The notes below the pieces were generated by a model. The model worked only from the letters and a program-made list of their open reading frames with translations. It had not been told where the DNA came from and searched no databases. This document shows positions 57,590 through 64,000 of a stretch of 64,000 bases of DNA, piece by piece (the stretch's first letter is position 1; each line of letters starts with the position of its first letter). Source of the stretch: Lactobacillus iners DSM 13335 (GTDB taxonomy: Bacteria > Bacillota > Bacilli > Lactobacillales > Lactobacillaceae); NCBI RefSeq assembly GCF_000160875.1, contig NZ_GG700811.1, positions 182,522 to 246,521 on the forward strand, in the 5' to 3' direction. Both the position numbers and the translations under genes were made by a program.

Positions 57590-58729
57590 TTATGATAACT
57601 TATCTTTCAATCTTTCAAAGAAATTTTTTTCCTGAGGTGTAATACTTCCACCACCAGCTTTAACAAAATCAACAAGGGCTTCTTTTTGTTTATCATTAAT
57701 TTCTTTTGGTATCACAATATTAATCAGAACTTCCTGATCACCATTACCCTTACCATTCAAGCGAGGAACACCTTCACCACGCAATTTAAATCTTGTATTT
57801 GGTTGTGTACCTGCAGGTATTTTTAAAGAAACCTTACCATGAACGGTATCAACTTGAATATAATCACCCAAAGTAGCTTGTGCAAAGGAAATCTTAGCTT
57901 CAGAATAAATTGTGGTACCTCTACGTGTAAATTCAGCACTTGGTTTTACTTTAAACACAATATATAAATCACCATACGTGCCACCATTTTTACCTGCTTC
58001 ACCTTGTCCACTTAGCCTAATTTGTTGCCCATTATCAATACCAGCTGGAATATCAACCTGCAAAGTTTGTTCTTTATCTATGCATCCCTTGCCATGACAG
58101 GTATTACATGGATGTTTAATAATTAATCCTTTTCCTCCACATTGATCACAACTAGCTTGCTGGCTAATAATGCCAAATGGTGTTTGACGAGTAATATTTA
58201 TAACACCCATTCCTTTACATTTTGAACAAGTAATTGGATGAGTACCTTTTTCTGCTCCATTACCGTGACAAGATGAACATATTTCACTTCTAGTATATGT
58301 AATATTTGTTTTCTTACCTTTAATAGCATCCATAAAGTCAATTGTAAGCGTATAATCCAAATCTTGACCACGTTGCGGTGCAGTAGGATCTACATGTCGT
58401 CTACCTGTACCACCAAAGAGATCACCAAAGATATCGCCAAAACCATCAAAGCCACTAAAATCACTATACTGAGTGCCACCGCCGAAACCGCTGAAACCAC
58501 TTTGTCCATTAACACCAGCATGTCCAAATTGATCATATTGAGCTCTCTTTTGCTTATCATGCAAAACTTCATATGCTTCGTTAACTTCTTTATATTTTTC
58601 TTCCGCACCCTGTTCATGGTTTATATCAGGATGATATTTTTTAGCTAATTTTCGATACGCTTTATTAATTTCAGCATCACTAGCAGTTTTATCAACCCCT
58701 AAAATATCATAATAATCACGTTGTGACAT
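57590..58729 (-). CDS. dnaJ: Chaperone protein DnaJ
   Basis: DnaJ brings substrates to DnaK and stimulates its ATPase. The 379-residue protein has the J domain ([16 protein letters not shown] with HPD in [10 protein letters not shown]), a Gly/Phe-rich region, four zinc-binding CxxCxGxG repeats ([32 protein letters not shown]) and the C-terminal substrate domain. It is 68 bases after dnaK, separated by a terminator. Confidence 0.98.
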   Translation of the reverse strand: MSQRDYYDILGVDKTASDAEINKAYRKLAKKYHPDINHEQGAEEKYKEVNEAYEVLHDKQKRAQYDQFGHAGVNGQSGFSGFGGGTQYSDFSGFDGFGDIFGDLFGGTGRRHVDPTAPQRGQDLDYTLTIDFMDAIKGKKTNITYTRSEICSSCHGNGAEKGTHPITCSKCKGMGVINITRQTPFGIISQQASCDQCGGKGLIIKHPCNTCHGKGCIDKEQTLQVDIPAGIDNGQQIRLSGQGEAGKNGGTYGDLYIVFKVKPSAEFTRRGTTIYSEAKISFAQATLGDYIQVDTVHGKVSLKIPAGTQPNTRFKLRGEGVPRLNGKGNGDQEVLINIVIPKEINDKQKEALVDFVKAGGGSITPQEKNFFERLKDKLS

Positions 58730-58750
58730 TTAATTACTCCTTAACTATCA

Positions 58751-58786
58751 AAAGAAAAGAACTACAACATGGCAGTTCTTTTCTTT
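58751..58786 (-). terminator. Partial terminator between dnaK and dnaJ
   Basis: AAAGAAAAGAACT and its complement form a perfect 13-bp stem with a 10-base loop; the tail is TTTTGAT. It lies inside the operon and should lower dnaJ output compared with dnaK. Confidence 0.82.
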
Positions 58787-58797
58787 ATAATCGACAA

Positions 58798-60645
58798 CTA
58801 TTTATCAGGATCAACCTTGTGGAAGTCACCATCTACCGTTGAATTACCATTACCATCCGTACCTTTATCATTACCATTACCATTTTCTTTAGTACCAGAT
58901 TGACCTTGGGTATTTTGTTTTTGATACAACTTAACTGCTAAATCTTGTGCAACCTTTGACAAAGCATCTTTCTTTTCCTTCATTGCTACAAGGTCATTAT
59001 CTTTTTGAGCTTTTTTCAAAGCTTCTAATGCATCTTCAACCGGTTTAATATCATTGTCACTAAGTTTACCTTTTACTTCTTCCAATGTCTTATTAGTACT
59101 AAAGATAACTTGATCTACTTCATTACGTAAATCTGCTTCTTCCTTTTTCTTTTTATCTTCTTCTGCATGTTCTTCTGCTTCTTTTTGCATGCGTTTAATT
59201 TCTTCATCAGATAATCCAGTAGAACTCTTAATAGTTATCTTTTGCTCTTTACCAGTACCCATATCTTTAGCAGACACATTAACGATACCATTCTTATCAA
59301 TATCAAACGTTACTTGAATTTGTGGAACACCACGTGGTGCAGCAGGAATATCAGTTAATTGGAATCTTCCTAAAGTCTTATTATCTGCTGCCATAGGACG
59401 TTCACCTTGTAGAACATGAACATCAACGGCAGGTTGATTATCTGCAGCTGTGGAGAAGATTTGACTCTTTGAAGTTGGAATAGTAGTGTTTTTATCAATT
59501 AACTTAGTAAATACACCACCCATAGTTTCTATACCAAGAGACAAAGGCGTAACATCAAGCAACACAATATCTTTAACATCACCAGTTATTACACCACCTT
59601 GAACAGCAGCACCCAAAGCAACAGCTTCATCAGGATTAATAGAATGATCAGGATCCTTCCCAGCCCATTGCTTAACAGCTTCTTGAACTGCTGGAATACG
59701 AGTTGAACCACCATTTAAAATTACTTTATCGATATCCGAAACTGATAAGCCTGCATCCTTCAATGCATTGTCAAATGGTATCTTAGTTCTAGCAACCAAG
59801 TCATGTGTCAATTCATCAAACTTAGCTCTACTTAAATCAGCTTCTAAATGCAATGGGCCTGATTCTCCAGCTGAAATAAATGGCAATGAAATATGTGTAG
59901 ATGAAATACCTGATAAATCTTTTTTAGCCTTTTCTGCAGCATCTTTCAAACGTTGTAAAGCCATCTTATCGGATGATAAATCAACACCATTTTCCTTCTT
60001 AAAGTTTTCAATTAACCAATCGATAATGGCATTATCAAAGTCATCACCACCAAGATTAGTATCACCATTTGTAGACAAAACTTGGAAAACGCCGTCGCCT
60101 AACTCTAACACAGATACGTCAAATGTACCACCACCAAGGTCATATACTAAGATCTTTTCATCTTTTTCATCTTTATCTAATCCATATGCTAATGAACTTG
60201 CAGTTGGTTCATTAATAATTCTTTGAACATTTAATCCAGCAATTTTTCCAGCATCTTTAGTAGCTTGTCTTTGAGCATCGTTAAAGTAAGCAGGAACAGT
60301 AATTACAGCATCCTTTACTGGTTCACCTAGATAATCTTCAGCAAACTTTTTGATATATTGCAAAATCATTGCTGATATTTCTTGTGGAGTATATTCCTTA
60401 CCATCTACCTTAACTTTATATCCTTCTTCACCCATATGACGCTTAATTGAAGAAATAGTATTTGGATTAGTTATTGCTTGTCTTTTAGCTACTTCACCAA
60501 CTTGAATTTCACCATTCTTAAAAGCAACAACTGATGGTGTAGTACGATTACCTTCAGGATTAGTAATAATCTTAGGTTCTTTTCCTTCCAACACAGCTAC
60601 AGCTGAATTAGTAGTTCCTAAATCTATTCCGATAACTTTTGACAT
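58798..60645 (-). CDS. dnaK: Chaperone protein DnaK
   Basis: DnaK (Hsp70) folds and refolds proteins. The 615-residue protein has [45 protein letters not shown] and [12 protein letters not shown] in the ATPase domain, then the substrate domain and a Gly/Asn-rich tail. The Firmicute-type N-terminal deletion is present. It is the largest gene of the hrcA-grpE-dnaK-dnaJ unit. Confidence 0.99.
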   Translation of the reverse strand: MSKVIGIDLGTTNSAVAVLEGKEPKIITNPEGNRTTPSVVAFKNGEIQVGEVAKRQAITNPNTISSIKRHMGEEGYKVKVDGKEYTPQEISAMILQYIKKFAEDYLGEPVKDAVITVPAYFNDAQRQATKDAGKIAGLNVQRIINEPTASSLAYGLDKDEKDEKILVYDLGGGTFDVSVLELGDGVFQVLSTNGDTNLGGDDFDNAIIDWLIENFKKENGVDLSSDKMALQRLKDAAEKAKKDLSGISSTHISLPFISAGESGPLHLEADLSRAKFDELTHDLVARTKIPFDNALKDAGLSVSDIDKVILNGGSTRIPAVQEAVKQWAGKDPDHSINPDEAVALGAAVQGGVITGDVKDIVLLDVTPLSLGIETMGGVFTKLIDKNTTIPTSKSQIFSTAADNQPAVDVHVLQGERPMAADNKTLGRFQLTDIPAAPRGVPQIQVTFDIDKNGIVNVSAKDMGTGKEQKITIKSSTGLSDEEIKRMQKEAEEHAEEDKKKKEEADLRNEVDQVIFSTNKTLEEVKGKLSDNDIKPVEDALEALKKAQKDNDLVAMKEKKDALSKVAQDLAVKLYQKQNTQGQSGTKENGNGNDKGTDGNGNSTVDGDFHKVDPDK

Positions 60646-60661
60646 AAATTAACTTCCTCTC

Positions 60662-61210
60662 TTATTTTGTTACAACTACCATAGCAGGTCTTAAAGTTCT
60701 ATCTTTGTACAAGTATCCTTTTTGCAATACTTGTACAACATGATCAGGTTCCTGATCTTTCACTGCATCAACAGTTTGAACAGCTTGATGTAATTTTGGA
60801 TCAAATTTTTCACCATCAGCTTTAATTTCAGATATTCCATGATCATTCAACGCTTTAATCAGTGCATCTAATGTCATTTGAACTCCCTTTTTTAACTGAA
60901 CAGTCACATCGCTATCACTTTTGACCATTAATGCACGTTCAAGATTATCCAATGCAGGAAGAATATCTTTAGCTATACTTTGTGACTCATACTTTATCAA
61001 CTGTGCACGCTCCTTGGAATAGCGATTTTGTGCATTTTGAATTTCTGCTTCACTACGTAGATATTTATCTTCCAATTCCTGATTTTTTAACTCCAGCTCT
61101 TGGATCTTTTTAGTGTATTTGCTTACATCTTCTTTGTTAGAAGACGTTTTTGGTTTGGTATTATTTTTTTCTTTTTTACTATCCACTGAATTATCTTTAT
61201 GTTCTTTCAC
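60662..61210 (-). CDS. grpE: Nucleotide exchange factor GrpE
   Basis: GrpE releases ADP from DnaK. The 182-residue protein has a charged N-terminal tail, a long coiled-coil helix (about residues 30-90) and the beta-domain with [22 protein letters not shown]. The start is GTG at 61210 after GAGG. It is 11 bases after hrcA, so the two are likely translated together. Confidence 0.95.
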   Translation of the reverse strand: MKEHKDNSVDSKKEKNNTKPKTSSNKEDVSKYTKKIQELELKNQELEDKYLRSEAEIQNAQNRYSKERAQLIKYESQSIAKDILPALDNLERALMVKSDSDVTVQLKKGVQMTLDALIKALNDHGISEIKADGEKFDPKLHQAVQTVDAVKDQEPDHVVQVLQKGYLYKDRTLRPAMVVVTK

Positions 61211-61221
61211 AACTTACCTCC

Positions 61222-62280
61222 TCACTTAAAATCACCATAATACTCCAATAACTTATTAGCTAACTCGTTTCTAAAATATTCAAGTAAGCCTATCATCTGC
61301 GAATATGGCATATTACTTGGACCTAACAATGCTATAGTCCCTGTACCATGTTTGCCAACACTATAATCTACAGTCAATAAACTGCAATCTTCTAATAACT
61401 TTGATGGCATCTCAGAACCTAAATGGACTCTAACATTAGTATGTGAATTATGATTTATAATCTGATTAGTATCAAATCCAATAAAATCTGACATTAATTG
61501 TTTTTGATCTATCAACTGATAAAGCGATCGTAATTTATTAAGATCATTAATCCCAGAATTATTTAACAAATTTATTTGACCATTTACATACATTTGCTCA
61601 CTAGCTGCATCTTTTATAACGTCTTGAAGCAGATCTAAAAATATTGTAGCAGAGCCACGAGAAACTAACTCTTTAGCAATTTGATTTAAACAGCCACTAT
61701 TGACATCAGTTAATGTTTTACCAATTAACTGCTTATTAATTAAAGCAACAGCTTTTTCAACTTCGTCACCCGAAGTATGATGTGGCAAAGTATATATTTG
61801 ATTTTGAACATTTCCATCATCAGTAACTAAAATGGCCATCACCCTGTTGGCAGACAATGGAACAATCCTAAACCCAGTAATATAAATATCAATATTTTCA
61901 GGACCCGCAGCAAATGCTGTATAATTAGTCAAATCAGATAAAATTTTTGTCGCCTCTTCAATAATTTCATTTACTTGATGAAAAGGTTGATCCAATTGAT
62001 TAATAATTTGGTGATATACAGAATCTGAAATTTCTATAGGATCTACCAAATAATCTAAATAATATCTATATCCGGAAGCAGACGGTACCCTACCGCTAGA
62101 AGAATGTGTTTTTTCCAAAAATCCAAAATCTTCCAATACAACCATTTCATTTCTAATTGTTGCACTAGAAACCTTGATAGGTAATTGTAACATCACCGTT
62201 TTTGATCCTACTGGTTCATGCGTCTGCGTAAAATCATTAATGATAGTCTCTAAAATTAATTCTTGGCGTTCGGTTAACAT
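61222..62280 (-). CDS. hrcA: Heat-inducible transcription repressor HrcA
   Basis: HrcA represses class I heat-shock genes by binding CIRCE. The 352-residue protein has an N-terminal winged helix ([38 protein letters not shown]) and [18 protein letters not shown], followed by the GAF-like dimer domain. The ATG at 62280 follows GGGGGG; the frame to 62304 would overlap CIRCE. It is first in the operon and controls itself. Confidence 0.96.
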   Translation of the reverse strand: MLTERQELILETIINDFTQTHEPVGSKTVMLQLPIKVSSATIRNEMVVLEDFGFLEKTHSSSGRVPSASGYRYYLDYLVDPIEISDSVYHQIINQLDQPFHQVNEIIEEATKILSDLTNYTAFAAGPENIDIYITGFRIVPLSANRVMAILVTDDGNVQNQIYTLPHHTSGDEVEKAVALINKQLIGKTLTDVNSGCLNQIAKELVSRGSATIFLDLLQDVIKDAASEQMYVNGQINLLNNSGINDLNKLRSLYQLIDQKQLMSDFIGFDTNQIINHNSHTNVRVHLGSEMPSKLLEDCSLLTVDYSVGKHGTGTIALLGPSNMPYSQMIGLLEYFRNELANKLLEYYGDFK

Positions 62281-62297
62281 CTGATCCCCCCTTTTAA

Positions 62298-62324
62298 TTA
62301 GCACTCAAGATGTTATTGTGCTAA
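62298..62324. promoter_or_regulatory. CIRCE operator
   Basis: TTAGCACTC, nine bases, then TTGTGCTAA. The left arm is perfect; the right arm has two changes from GAGTGCTAA. It lies just upstream of hrcA, downstream of its promoter. Confidence 0.92.
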
Positions 62325-62332
62325 CAATTAAT

Positions 62333-62360
62333 ATAATACTAGATTTTAGCATTTTTTCAA
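62333..62360 (-). promoter_or_regulatory. Promoter of the hrcA operon
   Basis: Minus-strand TTGAAA (62360-62355) and TATTAT (62338-62333) are 16 bases apart, directly before CIRCE, the normal layout for HrcA control. Confidence 0.65.
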
Positions 62361-62470
62361 GTAAAGTATTCAATTTTTTCAAAAATTATTTAACAAGGAT
62401 TACTAATTGCTGTTAAACTAAGTCAACATCCAAATAGTGTGTCATAAATATCAAAAGTTTTGCAATATAA

Positions 62471-62508
62471 AAAACTGACCGCTCAAAAAATGGCTGAAGG
62501 TCAGTTTT
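62471..62508 (-). terminator. Terminator of the 247-residue membrane protein gene
   Basis: AAAACTGACC and GGTCAGTTTT form a 10-bp stem with an 18-base loop, and a T run follows on the minus strand. It separates the accessory gene from the hrcA promoter. Confidence 0.8.
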
Positions 62509-62539
62509 ATTACATATATAAATAATACATAAATTATAA

Positions 62540-63283
62540 TTATTTATTATTTTTAGTTTTACTTAAATTCATAAACAAAGCAACAATTGAAATAATGGTC
62601 AATATCAAAACGATAAATAAAAATACTCCCAACATTTTTCCACTATTTACAGCATCTGCAGCATCAGTAAAAGTAGACATTAAACTACTAAAAGAATACT
62701 TTCCACCTAATATGCTGAAATATTTATGACAAACTACGTGCATAAGTACTGTAACTACAACTGTAACTGCTGGAAAAACAAATGCTGCTTTTTTCCACTT
62801 GTTTCCATCTTTTAACTCCAAAAATTTAATTACAAGTGCAGCAATAGCACAAAATACTACAAAATTTTGAAATGCAAATGCACTACTAAGATTTGATAAA
62901 CAACTTAACGCAGAACCTATACTTGCTTCGCATTGTGAACTAATATATAAAATATAAATAATATTTAAGCCCAACACTGAAAATATAGCGAGCAATATCT
63001 TGTCAAATAAATTATTGACATCGTATTTAACTATATTATCTATAAATCCTTGCACCCCTTCATCACTTGAAATTTTGTTAGTAAAGTCACTAACTTTATC
63101 TGATAAATTAGAAGTTTTAGGTGCTTTTTTAGAAAATATCTTCTTATCGCCCATTTCATACATTTCAAATTCATCACCAACATGAACAGAGCAATCAAAA
63201 TCCGCAATAGGAACTTCTTTGGCTGTTCCATCAGGAAATCCTAAAATTACACTCTTCTCCGTTACTTTTATTGCTTTAATCAT
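62540..63283 (-). CDS. Four-helix membrane protein of unknown function
   Basis: The 247-residue protein has a soluble beta-rich N-terminal part (residues 1-50, VILGFPDGTAKEVPIADFD), a linker and four membrane helices at about 93-114, 136-157, 165-187 and 217-240. I do not recognise the family. The cysteines at the first loop (SSQCEASIGSALSCLS) may form a disulfide outside the cell. The ATG follows GAGGGG. It has its own terminator and lies where ribF or related genes usually precede hrcA, so it is probably accessory. Confidence 0.7.
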   Translation of the reverse strand: MIKAIKVTEKSVILGFPDGTAKEVPIADFDCSVHVGDEFEMYEMGDKKIFSKKAPKTSNLSDKVSDFTNKISSDEGVQGFIDNIVKYDVNNLFDKILLAIFSVLGLNIIYILYISSQCEASIGSALSCLSNLSSAFAFQNFVVFCAIAALVIKFLELKDGNKWKKAAFVFPAVTVVVTVLMHVVCHKYFSILGGKYSFSSLMSTFTDAADAVNSGKMLGVFLFIVLILTIISIVALFMNLSKTKNNK

Positions 63284-63599
63284 AATTTAACCCCTCATAT
63301 TATTATAATTAATTAATATTATACGACATATTCTTTAAAAGCAAAATATAAAATAAAGATATTATATATATTTTTAAAAAAACATATATTTTGACTAAAG
63401 ATACTTCTAGCCATCTTTTTTGGGTAAAAAAACTAAAAAGTAAACCCCCCTTATATAATTATTTTACCTAATATTTATGTTTAGTGAAACTATATATTCA
63501 TGTACACAGTAGAATGTTTGAAAAACCATTTTTTAATTTTATATAATGTCTAACTACTTAATTTTGTGCAAAATAAAACCACCTTATTTAGGTTGGTGG
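63284..63599. other. AT-rich gap without a gene
   Basis: About 316 bases between the membrane protein gene and the small phage-like gene. It is very AT-rich and holds the terminator at 63577-63601. I see no other gene, no clear attachment-site repeat and no strong promoter, though the membrane protein gene must be started from here. Confidence 0.6.
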
Positions 63600-63601
63600 T
63601 T
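63577..63601 (-). terminator. Terminator of the phage-like unit
   Basis: AACCACC and GGTGGTT form a 7-bp stem touching the stop codon of the small gene, followed by TTATTTT on the minus strand. Confidence 0.7.
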
Positions 63602-63770
63602 AGTTATCTTGCTCTTGTAATATTTTAAGAACTTCTTTTAATTTTCTTCTTCGTTCTTCTGCTAGCTTTCGTTGTTCTTCGGTTTCTGGTTGCCGCATTT
63701 CAGAATCATATCTTGCCTGAATAATAGCACCAACCTCTTTGGCTGTGAGTTTATTAACATCTTCTGCCAT
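63600..63770 (-). CDS. Small helical protein, 56 residues
   Basis: The product begins MAEDVNKLTAKEVGAIIQAR and continues as a highly charged helix rich in Glu, Arg and Lys (EEQRKLAEERRRKLKEVLKIL). The ATG lies two bases after the stop codon of the gene before it, and GGAAGAG stands 7-13 bases ahead. I do not recognise it; its position behind a phage-head-like gene makes a small phage structural or accessory protein likely. It overlaps no other credible gene. Confidence 0.7.
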   Translation of the reverse strand: MAEDVNKLTAKEVGAIIQARYDSEMRQPETEEQRKLAEERRRKLKEVLKILQEQDN

Positions 63771-63772
63771 CT

Positions 63773-64000
63773 CTATCTCTTCCTTCTTACAATATACAAA
63801 CTATCATCTTCTAATTTTGCTAACTCTAGCCCTGTATTCATCATGAATTCTCGCTGGCTTTTAAACTTCCCGTGACTTAACAATTCAACGTGAGCTCCTA
63901 ATGTGCCTTTAGGAACAATAATTGCAATATTATGGTTACTACCAAACACTCCCTTAGTAGTAACTGAGGTACTAAGAAATTTATCAATAGCCTTTCTAGG
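63773..64000 (-). CDS. C-terminal end of an ADP-ribosyltransferase-like protein (phage head type)
   Basis: Only the last 75 residues are in the window. They read as an ADP-ribosyltransferase (ART) fold end: FLSTSVTT, matching the Ser-Thr-Ser motif, then IAIIVPKGTLGAHVELLS and KSQREFMMNTG, where Q-x-E stands at the place of the ART catalytic motif. This arrangement occurs at the C-terminus of some phage minor head (MuF-like) proteins and in free ART toxins. The start lies outside, so the complete domain set cannot be read. It is joined to the small gene behind it. Confidence 0.6.
   Translation of the reverse strand, partial: PRKAIDKFLSTSVTTKGVFGSNHNIAIIVPKGTLGAHVELLSHGKFKSQREFMMNTGLELAKLEDDSLYIVRRKR

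Noticed and set aside
59768..60226. Open frame of 152 codons on the plus strand inside dnaK
   Set aside because: It lies wholly antisense to a strongly conserved gene and has no ribosome binding site or family features; long antisense frames are common opposite biased codon use.
63672..63875. Open frame of 67 codons on the plus strand near the right edge
   Set aside because: It overlaps two better supported minus-strand frames with binding sites and meaningful motifs.

Overview
The window is a compact, AT-rich stretch of Firmicute chromosome. It is best explained as a homofermentative member of the Lactobacillaceae, genus Lactobacillus in the narrow sense. The evidence is pfkA next to pyk, the dnaE-pfkA-pyk-cvfB-xerD-ribT-scpA-scpB-rluB block, paired RNases J1 and J2, rpoY, an OatA-type acyltransferase, the hrcA-grpE-dnaK-dnaJ-lepA block and several lactobacillus-type small families (DUF1831, DUF1828, DUF2929, SPJ_0845). 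I cannot name the species; a small low-GC lactobacillus of the L. iners or L. gasseri kind would fit. Almost every gene is on the minus strand. The plus-strand exceptions are a DUF2929 protein, a nucleoside hydrolase with a 38-residue follower, rpsT, def and rpoY-rnjA. No tRNA, rRNA, CRISPR array or insertion sequence was seen.

Layout. 1-2.2 kb: the start of cmk, a riboflavin transporter gene under an FMN riboswitch, and an envelope-type protein that seems to lack its LysM end. 2.2-6.4 kb: chromosome segregation and RNA genes (rluB, scpB, scpA, ribT, xerD, cvfB). 6.4-12.6 kb: pyk, pfkA and dnaE. 12.6-20.2 kb: DUF2929, rpmF, a dehydrogenase, rnz, an O-acetyltransferase, obgE and uvrC. 20.3-24.4 kb: more variable metabolism (nucleoside hydrolase, L-serine dehydratase with a DUF59 iron-sulfur accessory gene, a membrane protein). 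24.4-32.9 kb: engB, clpX, tig, tuf, a TPR protein, rnjB, rpsO and rpsT. 32.9-40.4 kb: holA, comEC, comEA, a PDZ-Lon protease, coaD, rsmD, ylbG and ftsW. 40.5-47.6 kb: typA, def, rpoY, rnjA and recD2. 47.6-57.4 kb: TPR, phosphatase, mnmA, DUF1831, dfrA, thyA, apt, recJ, srtA and lepA. 57.6-62.4 kb: the heat-shock operon with a CIRCE operator. 62.5-64 kb: accessory DNA, namely a membrane protein of unknown function, a small helical protein, and the C-terminal end of a gene resembling the ADP-ribosyltransferase domain of phage head proteins.

Most genes are housekeeping and show no surprise at the protein level. The interesting signals are mostly regulatory and are invisible in a protein list. 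Rho-independent-terminator hairpins sit directly in front of, or across, the ribosome binding sites of typA, thyA and comEA. The rpsO leader can form two mutually exclusive stems. A perfect 19-bp palindrome covers the expected transcription start of dnaE. The right edge of the window breaks the usual gene order upstream of hrcA and enters phage-like sequence. I found no convincing complete new system inside the window; the phage-like edge is where one could lie, mostly outside it.
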